From Mumia xiangluensis (GTDB taxonomy: Bacteria > Actinomycetota > Actinomycetes > Propionibacteriales > Nocardioidaceae): DNA of 64,000 nucleotides. Under the pieces are notes generated by a model, which saw only the letters and a program-made list of their open reading frames with translations, searched no databases and was not told the origin of the DNA. Where the stretch lies: positions 1-64,000 of the forward strand of contig NZ_WJYO01000001.1 of the NCBI RefSeq assembly GCF_010994095.1. The letters run 5' to 3'. The position numbers and the translations under genes were made by a program. Positions within the stretch are counted from its first letter, which is position 1, and every line of letters begins with the position of its first letter. Below are positions 42,227 to 54,754 of this stretch, in pieces.

Positions 42227-44557
42227 TCAACGGTCGTCGTACAAGGCATCGACCACGCGGGCCGCGGCCCGGCCGTCGTCCAAGGGGTTGTACGTCGCCA
42301 CCCACGCGTCGTACCGGTCCGCGAACCCCTCACGGGTCGCGTCCAGGTCGCGCAAGACCTCGACCACCTGCTCCGTGGTCCGGACGACCGGGCCCGGGCC
42401 GGACTCCTCCAAGTCGAGGTACGTGCCCCGACGACGGTCCCGGTAGTCGGCGAGGTCCGGAACCAGGAAGACGAGAGGCTTCCCGGTCACCGAGAAGTCG
42501 AACATGATCGACGAGTAGTCGGTCACGGCGACATCCGCGGCAAGGAACAGGTCGTTGATCTCCGGGTAGCCCGTAACGTCGAGCACGTCGCGTCCGCCGA
42601 TGCGGGTCGCCCAGCCGGAGATGTTCATGTGGCCACGCACCAGCACGGTCACATCGCGCCCCACGCCACGAACCACCGCATCGGTATCCAGGAACTGGTC
42701 CATCACGCGGTTCCCGTCACGCCACGTCGGCACGTACAGGACGACGAGCCGGTCGTCCTCGATGCCCAGCGCGTGCCGCGCTCGCTCGACGTCCGCGGCT
42801 CCCGCGCGGGCGAGAGCGTCGTTGCGGGGGTAGCCGAGCTGGAGGACAGGACCGTCGTAGCCCCAGACCCGCCCGAACACGTCGGCGCTGTGCGGGTTTC
42901 CTGCGAGAAGGGCGTCCCACCGGGCAACGCTCCACACGGTGGCCGGACCGGCCTCTTCGTCCGGTCCGAAGGTGGGACGGTCGCTGCCGAGGCGCTTGAA
43001 CGGGGTTCCGTGCCAGGTCTGGACCACCGTCTGACCAGGCCGGCGGCGCAGTCCATACGGGAGACCGGCGTTGAAGGTCAGGAATCGCGCGCGGGACAGG
43101 ACCTCCCACCACTCGCGCGAGTCCCGGAGGACCGCGCGACCCCCCTCGGGAACGGTCACCGAGCGATCGGCAACGCCCCACACCAGCTCCAGGTCGGAAC
43201 CCCGCCGGCGCAGCTCCTCGTGGATCGCCCGCGCGCTGTCCGTGGCGCTCGTCCCGTAGTAGCACTCGAAGTACGCCATCCGCCGCGGCGCCGGGGGCGA
43301 GGTCGCGTACGCGTGCTCCAGCAAAGCCTGCGCGCGAGCCCCCCGCTCGTCAACGGCGAGCGGGGGCGCGGCCTCGAGCATCATCCGGCCACCTTGACCG
43401 CGCAGGACACGCACGCGAACGGCTTCGGAGTCCTCCCACGTCCCGAGCGAGTCGACGAGTCCGTCGTCGAGCTCCACCGGTGCTTCCCCGTCCTCCGACA
43501 CCACCCAGACCTGGTAGCGGCCAGAGGGCAGCGGGACCCTCCTGCCCTGCCAGATGCTGACAGTCGTGGGGATCACGACGGTCGTCTCCCCTCGCACCAG
43601 GTCGAGTTCGACCTCGACCCGTGCGCGGGAACCCCGTACCTCGAGGACCGCACCGTCCGGGAGCCCCTCGGCTCGGCCCGTGACCATGATGCTCGACGCG
43701 GTGGCCTCGAGCGCGGACACGGCGAGAACCGGTCCTCGCCTCAGCTCCACCGCTCCAGACGGTCGCGGAACGAGGCGCAGGCCTCCGTCGGCGACCGCGT
43801 CGCCGGACGACCACCCTGCCGGGACGACGACGCGGGCGATCGATCCATCGGCGCCGACCGTCACCAAGGTCTGACGAGCTGACGACGCGTCAGCGGCTGT
43901 CAGGGAGGCACTCCCGACCCTGCCGACCACCGTGGTGACCCGCCGGGGTCGAGCACCCGTGCCGTCGCCGATCAGGGCCAGATCGGCGCCAGGACCCGTC
44001 CTGACCTCGACGTGCAGTGTCTCGCCGACCGCCTCCACCTGTGACAGCGTCGCTTTCACCCCAACCTTGGTCAGCTCCAGTCCTTCGACATCGGACCAGC
44101 CGAGCTTGACGTTGAATCCGTCCTGCGCCCCCGAGGCACGCAGGTGCCTCGCAGCAGAGCCAGGCGGACGAATCGTGAACGGGCGACGGACGAGCTGGCC
44201 CCCGTCGCACGAGACGACCTCGATGACGACCCGGCCGGCTCCGCGCCACGTCGTCAGGTCGACCTCCGCCTCGAACGCGGCGTCAGCATGCGAGACCCGC
44301 TTGTCTCCGGGGTACAGGTCGGCCGAGTCATCGTGCACGCGTGAGGCAGCCCCGTCGGCGACCACCTGACCGACGCCCCCGACGGCGACGACCGAAACCA
44401 CCGCGAGCGCCTCCGCACCGTCGACGTAGGCCCATCCACGCAGGACCAGCGAGCCCCGGTCCTGGCACCGGGCACTCGCGAGCACGACCACGGCCTCGGT
44501 CTCGGCGCGCGGAGGAGCGAAACGCATGGGCGGGCGCGGGCGTAGGCGCCGAATCAC
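42227..44557 (-). CDS. CDP-glycerol glycerophosphotransferase family protein (TagF-like)
   Basis: About 776 residues. The C-terminal 380 residues are an intact glycerophosphotransferase domain: VVQTWHGTPFKRLG, LGYPRNDAL, LYVPTWRDG and TDYSSIMFDFSVTGKP. The N-terminal 390 residues repeat the accessory layout of the gene at 2385: a LVLRGWAYVDG module, then a second beta-rich module with RVPLPSGRYQVWV near residue 342. GTG 44557 lies 14 bases after the rmlA stop; ATG 44527 is an alternative, and neither has a strong ribosome site. The longer frame back to 44794 would overlap rmlA and is rejected. It probably polymerises or primes a polyol-phosphate chain. Confidence 0.85.
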   Translation of the reverse strand: MIRRLRPRPPMRFAPPRAETEAVVVLASARCQDRGSLVLRGWAYVDGAEALAVVSVVAVGGVGQVVADGAASRVHDDSADLYPGDKRVSHADAAFEAEVDLTTWRGAGRVVIEVVSCDGGQLVRRPFTIRPPGSAARHLRASGAQDGFNVKLGWSDVEGLELTKVGVKATLSQVEAVGETLHVEVRTGPGADLALIGDGTGARPRRVTTVVGRVGSASLTAADASSARQTLVTVGADGSIARVVVPAGWSSGDAVADGGLRLVPRPSGAVELRRGPVLAVSALEATASSIMVTGRAEGLPDGAVLEVRGSRARVEVELDLVRGETTVVIPTTVSIWQGRRVPLPSGRYQVWVVSEDGEAPVELDDGLVDSLGTWEDSEAVRVRVLRGQGGRMMLEAAPPLAVDERGARAQALLEHAYATSPPAPRRMAYFECYYGTSATDSARAIHEELRRRGSDLELVWGVADRSVTVPEGGRAVLRDSREWWEVLSRARFLTFNAGLPYGLRRRPGQTVVQTWHGTPFKRLGSDRPTFGPDEEAGPATVWSVARWDALLAGNPHSADVFGRVWGYDGPVLQLGYPRNDALARAGAADVERARHALGIEDDRLVVLYVPTWRDGNRVMDQFLDTDAVVRGVGRDVTVLVRGHMNISGWATRIGGRDVLDVTGYPEINDLFLAADVAVTDYSSIMFDFSVTGKPLVFLVPDLADYRDRRRGTYLDLEESGPGPVVRTTEQVVEVLRDLDATREGFADRYDAWVATYNPLDDGRAAARVVDALYDDR

Positions 44558-44571
44558 ACGGCGGAGACGGC

Positions 44572-45450
44572 TCAACGGCTGAGGTCCTTGGACTCCAACA
44601 GGCTCAGCAGATAGTCCCCGTAGCCGCTCTTCACCAGTGGCTCGGCCCGCTCGCGCAGCTCGTCGTCGCTGAGGAAGCCCATGCGCCACGCCACTTCCTC
44701 GGGGCATCCGACCTTGAGGCCCTGACGGCTCTCGATCGTCCGTACGTAGTTCGACGCGTCGTTGAGCGAGTCGAACGTCCCCGTGTCGAGCCACGCCGTC
44801 CCGCGCGGCAGGATCTCGACCTGAAGGCGACCCTCGTCCAGGTAGACCCGGTTCAGGTCGGTGATCTCCAGCTCACCTCGGGCAGACGGGCGAAGCCCGC
44901 GAGCGATCTCCACGACGTCGTTGTCGTAGAAGTAGAGGCCCGGGACCGCATAGCTGCTCTTCGGCCTCACTGGCTTCTCCTCCAGCGACAGCGCGCGACC
45001 GTCTTCATCGAACTCCACCACTCCGTACGCGGTGGGATCGGTCACCTGGTAGCCGAAGACCGCAGCCCCGTCGAGGTCGTGGAACCGGGCGAGCTGGGTC
45101 CCGAGCCCCGCCCCGTAGAAGATGTTGTCGCCGAGCACGAGCGAGACGTTGTCGCTGCCGACATGGTCGGCGCCGAGGAGGAAAGCCTGCGCAAGGCCCT
45201 CCGGCCGCGGCTGCACGACGTAAGTGATGGCGACGCCGAACCGCGAGCCGTCGCCGAGCAGACGGTTGAACTGGGAAGCGTCCTCGGGGGTCGTGATCAC
45301 GAGGATGTCGCGGATCCCTGCGAGGATCAGGGTCGACAGCGGGTAGTAGATCATCGGTTTGTCGTACACGGGCACGAGCTGCTTGCTCGTGCCGAGCGTG
45401 ATCGGGTGCAGGCGAGAGCCGGTGCCGCCAGCCAGGATGATGCCCCTCAT
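44572..45450 (-). CDS. rmlA: Glucose-1-phosphate thymidylyltransferase
   Basis: A 292-residue enzyme making dTDP-glucose, the first step to dTDP-L-rhamnose. Motifs: [16 protein letters not shown] (nucleotide loop), [25 protein letters not shown] and [13 protein letters not shown]. Full family length. The ATG at 45450 is preceded by a -10 box at six bases. It is followed closely by the TagF-like gene, while rmlB and rmlCD lie on the other strand beyond the GT61 gene. Confidence 0.96.
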   Translation of the reverse strand: MRGIILAGGTGSRLHPITLGTSKQLVPVYDKPMIYYPLSTLILAGIRDILVITTPEDASQFNRLLGDGSRFGVAITYVVQPRPEGLAQAFLLGADHVGSDNVSLVLGDNIFYGAGLGTQLARFHDLDGAAVFGYQVTDPTAYGVVEFDEDGRALSLEEKPVRPKSSYAVPGLYFYDNDVVEIARGLRPSARGELEITDLNRVYLDEGRLQVEILPRGTAWLDTGTFDSLNDASNYVRTIESRQGLKVGCPEEVAWRMGFLSDDELRERAEPLVKSGYGDYLLSLLESKDLSR

Positions 45451-45456
45451 GCGCAG

Positions 45457-45462
45457 ATCGTA
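45457..45462 (-). promoter_or_regulatory. -10 box giving a leaderless rmlA transcript
   Basis: TACGAT on the minus strand, six bases before ATG 45450, with no ribosome site. Confidence 0.5.
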
Positions 45463-45519
45463 CGGGCCCCGCCGCTCGGCCTGTCCCGAACGACCCGTTC
45501 GCGCGGCACAATGTGCGCC

Positions 45520-47286
45520 ATGGAAGAGGAGACGCTGGACGAGATCGGTCGACGCCGTGGGGCGCGCCAGTCCTCCGACAGCCTCGGCTACCTCGCCGCG
45601 TACGAGGAAGCGCTCGCGAAGCTTCGCGAGTTCCCCGAGACGATCGCCCTCGTGCTCGGCCGGGGCGGGATAGACACCGCGAGCACTTTCGCGGAGCGGT
45701 TCCCTGCGGCGACCGTCCACCTGCTCGCCCACGGTGACGCAGCCGCATGGTCGTCGACAGCCGACGCCTCGACACCCGCGAACGTCATCGTTCATCCCTG
45801 TCGTTCCGCCAAGGATCGGGACGCGGTCCTCCTCACGACTCCGCGACCCGGGCTGCTGGTCCTGGGGCACGCCACGCGGTCCAGTCGCCGCATCGGGAGC
45901 ATCCGCCGTCATCAGGGTTTCGTGGCGGCTGGGGGTCTTCTCGCCATCGAGCAGGTCGACCGCGAGGGCCGCGACAGGCGCGGCGCATCCCCGGAGACCT
46001 CAGCCCGCGTGGTGCTCGAGAAAGCCCTCGCGAAGTCACACCTCCCGTTGCCGCAAAATGGCTGGACGACGTGGACCGACGCCCTTGCCCTCTCGCTGGA
46101 CGACGTGAGGTTCTACGACGACCTTGCGTTGGTCACCAAGCGACTGGCACTCACAGCGGCCCTGAGGTCCGCCGAGGCCGCGCCCGTGCTTGCCGCGCGC
46201 TTCGGTGACGACAACCCGCTCGAGACCCTCGTCAGGCGCCCGGCACGGGAGTTCACCTCTCGCGGCCGGATAAGGACGCACGGCCGGGGTCCAGATGTCG
46301 TTGCCGGCGACATCGCCGTGCCGGAGCTGGAGCTCCGGCGCTATCACGATGTCGTCGCCTACCCTCGTCAACGGCTCCGATTCGGTGACTACTGGCTGCC
46401 CGACACGTTTCGCCATCAGCACTCGCGGCGCCTTCACCACCGGTCGATGATCCGCTCCGGAGTGCACACCGCCGCGACACGGCCCGAGTGGGAACCCACC
46501 ACCCAGGATCGCTGGAACGGACCTCTCTACTACCTCGACACGGAGTTCCCTGGCCATTTCGGGCACGTGTGCACCGAGGTGGTCTCCCGCTTGTGGGGAT
46601 GGGACCGTGCTCGGCAGGAGCACCCCGACCTCCGTCCCATCGTCAGTCTGCGTCCTGGGCAGCACGATGCGCCTGGCTTCCTCCGTATGATCCTCGACGC
46701 CTACGGCATCGACAGCACCACACTCGTGGTGCAGCCGAGCGACCAGGCGCTCGAGGTAGACACCCTGTACGCCGCCGACCCCGAGTTCGAGAATCCGCGC
46801 TTCGTCGCGCCGGAGGTCACTGAGACGTGGGCCCGCATCCACGCGGGCTTCGACGACGTCGTGCCTCCGATCCGCTCGGAGCGCATCTTCATCGCGCGCG
46901 GACGTCGGCGGGTCCCCCGGGAGCAGGCACAGATCGAGGCCTTCTTCGCGAGCCACGGTTTCACGGTCCTGCGGCCCGAGCAGTACCGTTTCGACGAGCA
47001 GGTCGCCCTCTTCTCACAAGCGCGGATCATCGCCGGATACGCCGGCAGTGGGATGTTCACCATGGCGTACGCGCCGCAGGCCCGGGTGATCCTCATCGCT
47101 GGGGACGGATACCTCGCCCAGAACGAAGCCCTGATCGCCGCGGCGCAAGGGCAGGACGTTCACTACTTCTGGGGTCGCACGCAGCGGTCAGCACCGGACC
47201 TGACGAAGTACCGGGCGGCCTTCGCCGACGACTTCACATTCAACCTGCGTCGGCGGTCATGGGCGCTGCGCCGTCTGCTGCGATGA
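45520..47286 (+). CDS. Glycosyltransferase family 61 protein
   Basis: About 588 residues. The C-terminal half matches the GT61 (DUF563) family of capsular polysaccharide transferases: [17 protein letters not shown], a central [15 protein letters not shown] strand and Arg cluster, and [17 protein letters not shown], which corresponds to the conserved Gly/Ser/Gly-rich motif. The N-terminal 270 residues have a nucleotide-fold look ([16 protein letters not shown]) but no family I can name. The start is either ATG 45511 or ATG 45520; neither has a ribosome site. It lies between rmlA and rmlB, so rhamnose is a reasonable guess for the donor, not shown. Confidence 0.75.
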   Translation: MEEETLDEIGRRRGARQSSDSLGYLAAYEEALAKLREFPETIALVLGRGGIDTASTFAERFPAATVHLLAHGDAAAWSSTADASTPANVIVHPCRSAKDRDAVLLTTPRPGLLVLGHATRSSRRIGSIRRHQGFVAAGGLLAIEQVDREGRDRRGASPETSARVVLEKALAKSHLPLPQNGWTTWTDALALSLDDVRFYDDLALVTKRLALTAALRSAEAAPVLAARFGDDNPLETLVRRPAREFTSRGRIRTHGRGPDVVAGDIAVPELELRRYHDVVAYPRQRLRFGDYWLPDTFRHQHSRRLHHRSMIRSGVHTAATRPEWEPTTQDRWNGPLYYLDTEFPGHFGHVCTEVVSRLWGWDRARQEHPDLRPIVSLRPGQHDAPGFLRMILDAYGIDSTTLVVQPSDQALEVDTLYAADPEFENPRFVAPEVTETWARIHAGFDDVVPPIRSERIFIARGRRRVPREQAQIEAFFASHGFTVLRPEQYRFDEQVALFSQARIIAGYAGSGMFTMAYAPQARVILIAGDGYLAQNEALIAAAQGQDVHYFWGRTQRSAPDLTKYRAAFADDFTFNLRRRSWALRRLLR

Positions 47287-47310
47287 GGCGTGGGCGCCCA
47301 CCGAACTCGC

Positions 47311-49684
<2,374 letters not shown>

Positions 49685-49697
<13 letters not shown>

Positions 49698-51952
49698 GCC
49701 GCGTACTCCGCCGGCACGACCGCACGGTCCGGTCCGGCCAGGACGTGGAGCACCTCGCGCAGCCGCAGGCCGTACGCCTCGACGAGCGCGGGGGCCGCGG
49801 CGACCGCGGCGGAGCCCCGCATCGCTGCCAGGTCGGCCACGAGGACGTCGACGTCGAACGCGTCGAAGTCGAAGGTGTGAGCCTGGTAGGCGATGCGGCG
49901 CAGCTCGGTCGAGCGGTCGACCTTCGCGCCGAGGCGCACCGCGGCGGTCTCGATCACACCGAACCCGCTCGAACGACGGCGGTCCAGCGTGGTCGGGGCC
50001 GCGAACAGGTGCCCCTCGAGGTCGAGCGCTGCGAGCGGCGCAAGGTCACGGTCCACGACCGCCGCCGTGGTGAGCATGACGGCGCGATCGACGTCGGGGA
50101 GCAGGTCCGGCAGCGTCAGGAAGACGTCGACGACACTGCCGTCCGTCTCGATCCGTCGCACCTCGAGGTCGGGCTCTGCCGCCACGTCCACGTTTCCGGC
50201 TCCGGGGCCGACGAGCGTCACCCGGGCGGAGTGCCGGCTGTGCTCGGCCAGCGAAGCGATCAGGGGCCCGACCTGGTCGGCCGTCCCGGTGCCACCGCCC
50301 CGGCCGACCAGCACGACCACTTCCTCGCGATCCAGCGCGGTCCTGGCCGGCGCGTCGGTCGCGGCCAGCGGCGACAGCGTACGGCGGTCGATCACGGCGG
50401 GCAGCGGGCGCGTCCGTGCGGCGGTGGCTGCGGGGGCGTCGTGGCGGGCACGCGCCTGTGCCACGCGGTCGGCCGTCACGGTCCGCCACAGCGCGTAGAC
50501 GTCGTCCGGCGCGGCACCCCCCAGGATCGCGTCCAGGACGGGCTCCAGGAGCCCCGTGATGCCGGTCCGGATGTCGGAGAGCCGCTGGTCGTCCATCGGC
50601 GTGAGCCCGGCGAAGCGCGGGTCCGACGGCTTCGGCGGGACGAACTCCGCGTCGATGCCCAGCGACCGAGCCGGCAGGTAGGCGTGGAGGCGGCTGGTGA
50701 CCAGCCCGCTGTGCTGGGTCCGGTAGGTCTCCAGCAGCGCCGCCGCGCGACGCAGGTTGTCGACGAACGGGGTGGTCCGGATGCGGTCGTCGCCGTGACG
50801 GTACGTGACCCCGCCCTCCGGCACCTGGTCCGCGGGAACGTCGACGTACGCGCGGGGGGCGTCTGCCGCCGGGCGTTCGGCGAGGTCGGGGAAGACGGTG
50901 CTGACCGTGGTCGTCACGCAGCCCGAGAAGAACGCCGGGACGTCCATCGACAGCAGGAGATCCACCGTCGTCCAGTCACGGCAGCCGATCGGCCCGTGGC
51001 GTCGCAGGTAGTCGACGACCTCGGGGTTCAGCAGATCGCGCTTGCTGCAGTGGAACGACACGAACACCGGCAGGAGGTTCGCGTGGAACGGGAGGCCGTA
51101 CCGGCTGGTGCCGAACAGGGCGTGCATGTACCAGCCGAAGGCGATCGTCCAGGTCTGCGGCGGCACGGCGGCGTAGGCGGAGGCGTCGCGGTCGACGGTG
51201 ATGACGGAGACGTCGGCGTCCGTGGTGTCGTGGCGCATCCGCTCGGGGACCCGGCCCTGGAGCTCGGTGAGCGCAGCGGCGAGACGCTCGTCGCCCGCGA
51301 AGCGGAGCTTGCTGCGGCGAACCACGTGGCCGAGCATCGCCAGGCTCTGGACGTGGTCGCCGATGTTGGCCGACGCACGACGGCGGCCGGGGTGGCCGTA
51401 CGCGAGGACGGCGAAGGAGACGGTGCCCGGCGGGACCGCCGGCGCCGAGGCCGAGACGGGGTCGCGCTGGACCCAGTCACGCATCCAGTCCCGCGACTCG
51501 CGCACGCGACGACCGGCGCGGGCCCGCGTGGAGACCGCATCGTCGAAGCGGGCGAACAGCGTGCGAGCGAGGTCGCTCTCGCCCTCGGCGAAGGCCAGCC
51601 CGACAGCGACGTCCCACGACGCAGGCGACAGCCTGATCGCGGGGTCGGTGGCCAGGTCGCGCAGGTCCGCGACCACGCGGTCGCGGTCGTGGGCGAGCCC
51701 AGACCGCAGGTACTCCTCGAGCGCCCAGCGACGCCAGTCGGCAGCGGGGACGTCCGCGAACCGAGCCCAGGCGAGTCCGAGGTTGCCCGCCTCGTACGCG
51801 TCGACCGCGTGGACTGTCGTCGGCGGGGCGGTCGGGCGACGACTCGCCGGACGCGCCTGCGGGATGAGCGTCGAGATCACGGGCACCCGGCGCAGCCGGG
51901 CCGCCCATCGCCGTGCACTGCGGCGGATCCGACGGGGGGTCGTCGTGGTCAT
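49685..51952 (-). CDS. Polysaccharide pyruvyl-transferase-like protein with C-terminal glycosyltransferase-like domain
   Basis: A 755-residue protein. Residues about 170-480 resemble polysaccharide pyruvyl transferases (CsaB/PF04230 type): NIGDHVQSLAM, FVSFHCSKRDLL, GPIGCRDWTTVDLL and FFSGCVTTTVSTVFPD, and later SRLHAYLPARSLG, which contains the conserved SRLH. Such enzymes put pyruvyl ketals on wall sugars. The last 220 residues look like a GT8-type glycosyltransferase (VMLTTAAVVDRDLAPLAALD is a degenerate form of the family's DxD strand), probably without the metal-binding DxD. The first 150 residues are helical. ATG 51952 follows GGGAGT. I am fairly sure of the first domain, less of the second. 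Confidence 0.65.
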
Positions 51953-52021
51953 TCACACTCCCGACATCTGGCGTTTGGAATCTGGTGCGCGCAAGTGCCG
52001 GTGACTGACGGCTGGCACCCC

Positions 52022-52027
52022 TACGCT
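52022..52027 (+). promoter_or_regulatory. -10 box giving a leaderless transcript (GT4 gene)
   Basis: TACGCT, six bases before GTG 52034, with no ribosome site between. Confidence 0.5.
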
Positions 52028-52033
52028 AGCGGC

Positions 52034-53821
52034 GTGACGAGCAACAGGATGGCACGGGACGGCCGAGAGCCCGTGTCCGCACTCCCCGATGGCACCTACA
52101 TCGCTCTCGCCGCCCGGGTCCGGCTCAACAAGGGCGGGCGCACCGGCGCCATGCTGATGCGGGCGAGGATGCTGTCGGAGCTCGGCGGCAGGCGCTCGCT
52201 GGTCGCGACCTACGACGACTACCCCGACTACGCCGAGGTCCGCCGTACGCTGTTCGAGCAGGGGAAGCTGCACGACCCGGCTGACTTCGTGAATCTCTTC
52301 GAGTTCTACCGAGACCGGGCCCCCGCGGACCTGGGCACCGGCTCGAAGCGCCTCCCCCGGGTCCCCGGGACGACGACTCGTGACGAGCCCGGACCGGACG
52401 GCGCGCCGGCCCGACGGCACCACGTCGACGCCGCCGGATCGATCGTGGTCACCGACCACCTCCGTCCCGACGGCTCCGTCTTCATGCGCGCACCCCTCGA
52501 GGACGGAACGACCCCGTTCACGCTCGTCGACCATCGCGAGAGAGTGGTCCGGACGTGGCGCCACCGGCGCAGCATGGTCCGGACCTGGCTCACGGACCTG
52601 GTCCCGACCGGCGAGGTCTTCGTCGTCACCGACAGCAGGTACACCGGCTCCCTCCTCATGCGGCTGCGGTCGAGCCGGTTCCGTGTCCTCGAGGTGGTCC
52701 ACAACCCGCACACGACCCCCGACTACCGGTGGGACCGGCCCGTGCTGGAGACCTTCCGCCGCGTCTTCGACCACATCGACCGACTCGACGGACTGGTCCT
52801 CCTCACCGACCGGCACCGCCAGGACGTGGCGTGGCGCTTCGGGCCCACCAACAACCTGTTCACGGTCCCCAACCCCGTCATTCCTGTGGAGAGCCCCGGC
52901 CTCGCCGAGCGCGACCGGGCGGAGTTCGTCGTCCTCGCACGGCTCGAGCGCCAGAAGCGGGTCGGCCACGCGCTGCGGGCCTTCGCGGTCGCGCGACGCT
53001 CGGTCCCCGAGGCCAGGCTGAGCGTGTACGGCGACGGCCGCCAGCGCGAGCACCTCGAGGGCCTGGCGCGTCAGCTCGACGTCTCCGACCACGTCACCTT
53101 CTACGGGTACGACCCCCGGGCGCGCGAGAAGCTGCGCTCGGCGACGGCGCTCATGGTCACGAGCAGCCACGAGGGCTTCCCGCTGGGCACGCTCGAGGCG
53201 ATGAGCAGCGGGTGCCCGGTCCTGGGCTACGACGTGAAGTACGGCATGCGCGAGCAGATCACCGACGGCGTCACCGGGTTCCTCGTCGACGAGGGCGACT
53301 TCCACCGCCTCGCAGCACGGATGGTGGAGATGGCGAACGACCCCGCACTCGTCGAGAAGATGGGCGTGGCGGCACGCCACCGCGCGGACGAGCACTCTCC
53401 CGAGCAGATCTTCCCCCGGTGGGTCGACGTCCTCGCGCGCGTGCACGAGCAGGCAGGCTCACGGACCAAGCTGGTGGGCAGCAAGCTGGTCCGCGCGTCG
53501 CTCGGGAGGTCGCGCCTCCCGTGGTCGTCGGGCCTCCCGTTCCAGGCCACGGTCTCCCTGCTCGGCAAAGGGCCGCGCCCAGGACCCCAGAGCGTGAGTG
53601 CGTCGCTGGACCTCATCGTCGACGAGACCGCCGAGGTCGTGAGCACGCCGCTGAAGGTTGCCCGGCGATCCGGGGCCCTCCGGCTGAGCGGCCACGTGCC
53701 CGCGTCGGCGCTCGCACCGGTCGCCGACGCGGCGGGCAGTGCACGGCTCGTAGTGGTCTGGCAGAACACCAGCCGCGAGTTCCACCTCGCGTCCGGCAGG
53801 CTGGCCGAGCTGAAGCGCTGA
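52034..53821 (+). CDS. Family 4 glycosyltransferase (teichoic acid glucosyltransferase-like)
   Basis: About 595 residues. The core (about 30-490) is a GT-B fold close to poly(glycerol-phosphate) alpha-glucosyltransferases (TagE/GtfA type): VRLNKGGRTGAMLMRARML at the N-terminus, VVHNPHTTPDY, FVVLARLERQKRVGHAL, and the donor-site SSHEGFPLGTLEAMSSGCPV with its EX7E Glu residues. The last 100 residues are beta-rich (LSGHVPASAL and ARLVVVWQNTSREF) and may bind the acceptor polymer. GTG 52034 fits a leaderless mRNA; ATG 52049 is an alternative. I infer that it puts a hexose on the teichoic-acid-like chain made by the TagF-like enzymes. Confidence 0.8.
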   Translation: MTSNRMARDGREPVSALPDGTYIALAARVRLNKGGRTGAMLMRARMLSELGGRRSLVATYDDYPDYAEVRRTLFEQGKLHDPADFVNLFEFYRDRAPADLGTGSKRLPRVPGTTTRDEPGPDGAPARRHHVDAAGSIVVTDHLRPDGSVFMRAPLEDGTTPFTLVDHRERVVRTWRHRRSMVRTWLTDLVPTGEVFVVTDSRYTGSLLMRLRSSRFRVLEVVHNPHTTPDYRWDRPVLETFRRVFDHIDRLDGLVLLTDRHRQDVAWRFGPTNNLFTVPNPVIPVESPGLAERDRAEFVVLARLERQKRVGHALRAFAVARRSVPEARLSVYGDGRQREHLEGLARQLDVSDHVTFYGYDPRAREKLRSATALMVTSSHEGFPLGTLEAMSSGCPVLGYDVKYGMREQITDGVTGFLVDEGDFHRLAARMVEMANDPALVEKMGVAARHRADEHSPEQIFPRWVDVLARVHEQAGSRTKLVGSKLVRASLGRSRLPWSSGLPFQATVSLLGKGPRPGPQSVSASLDLIVDETAEVVSTPLKVARRSGALRLSGHVPASALAPVADAAGSARLVVVWQNTSREFHLASGRLAELKR

Positions 53822-53854
53822 CGCCGGCGCGACCCGCGAGCTGACCGGACCCGC

Positions 53855-54727
53855 CTATGCGCCGGGGGTCTCGCGCACGAGGTGGAGCTTGGCGCGCTCC
53901 TCGCGACGCCAGCCGGCGCGGCCCTCGAAGTACTCGTCGACGGCCGTGCGGCAGCCGGACCAGGCGTAGTAGTCGTCGAGGATGATGCGCCCGCCAGGCA
54001 CGATCAGGGGTGCCAACCGCTCGAGGCAGGTCATCGTCGACTCGTACCAGTCGCCGTCGAGGTGGGCGAGGACGACGGGCTCGTCGAGCGTGATCGTGTC
54101 CGCGAAGAGGCCCTTGACGAGCTCGACCGAGGACGACTCGACGGGGCTGCCGTGGCGCGCGAACGACTCCTGGACCTCGGTATAGAGGTCGTCGCGGTAG
54201 CCGTAGTAGGTGGATCCGCCGATCCCCTTCGCGCCACCGGCCGTGATCTTCTCGTAGCGGCGGTGCACGTCGGTGCCGTCGGAGTCGGTCGGGGGCGGGA
54301 TCATCCCGAAGACGTCGTAGACGTACATCGGGCGGGCAGCGCTCTTGGCCGCGGCCATCACGATCGCCGACCCTCCGCGGGCCGTACCGGCTTCGACGAC
54401 GGCGCCGGGCAGCCCGCGCCGCTCGGCGTCGAGGACGGCGAGGGCGAGCGTCCGGAGGTACGTCGGGTTCAGGTAGCTGAGGTTCTCCTCGCGGACCCCG
54501 GCGAGGACCTTCTCGACGTCGTCCGGCAGCACCAGTCCGCTGCGGGCCGCAGTGAGCTGTGCCTCCGCCTCCGCCAGGTCGCGGCGCGAACGCCGCAGGG
54601 CACGCTGGGTCTTCTTGAGCTTGGCACGGAGGTCGTCGAGGTCACCTGGGGCCGACTGCTGATCCGCGTGGCCGAACCACCGGGTCGGTCGGAGCTGTCG
54701 CATACGCACCCCGCCATCGAACACCAT
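53855..54727 (-). CDS. TylF/MycF-family O-methyltransferase
   Basis: A 290-residue methyltransferase. After an N-terminal coiled coil (about 30-65, DLDDLRAKLKKTQRALRR), the enzyme domain has VVEAGTARGGSAIVMA (SAM loop), YVYDVFGMIPPP, HLDGDWYESTMTCLERL and RIILDDYYAWSGCRTAVDEYF, the metal-binding Asp-Asp pair and closing motif of TylF/macrocin O-methyltransferases. Those act on sugar hydroxyls such as deoxyhexoses, so methylated rhamnose is a natural guess. ATG 54727 has AGGAGG seven to eight bases ahead. Divergent from the next gene. Confidence 0.85.
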   Translation of the reverse strand: MVFDGGVRMRQLRPTRWFGHADQQSAPGDLDDLRAKLKKTQRALRRSRRDLAEAEAQLTAARSGLVLPDDVEKVLAGVREENLSYLNPTYLRTLALAVLDAERRGLPGAVVEAGTARGGSAIVMAAAKSAARPMYVYDVFGMIPPPTDSDGTDVHRRYEKITAGGAKGIGGSTYYGYRDDLYTEVQESFARHGSPVESSSVELVKGLFADTITLDEPVVLAHLDGDWYESTMTCLERLAPLIVPGGRIILDDYYAWSGCRTAVDEYFEGRAGWRREERAKLHLVRETPGA

Positions 54728-54742
54728 CGGGCGTCCTCCTGC

Positions 54743-54748
54743 TAGCGT
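54743..54748 (+). promoter_or_regulatory. -10 box giving a leaderless transcript (methyltransferase-like gene)
   Basis: TAGCGT, six bases before GTG 54755, in a 27-base gap between divergent starts. The AGGAGG in the same gap serves the other strand. Confidence 0.55.
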
Positions 54749-54754
54749 CTCGGC

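Noticed and set aside
44341-47286. A 981-residue version of the GT61 protein
   Set aside because: The first 390 codons are antisense to rmlA and the TagF-like gene; the true start is near 45511-45520.
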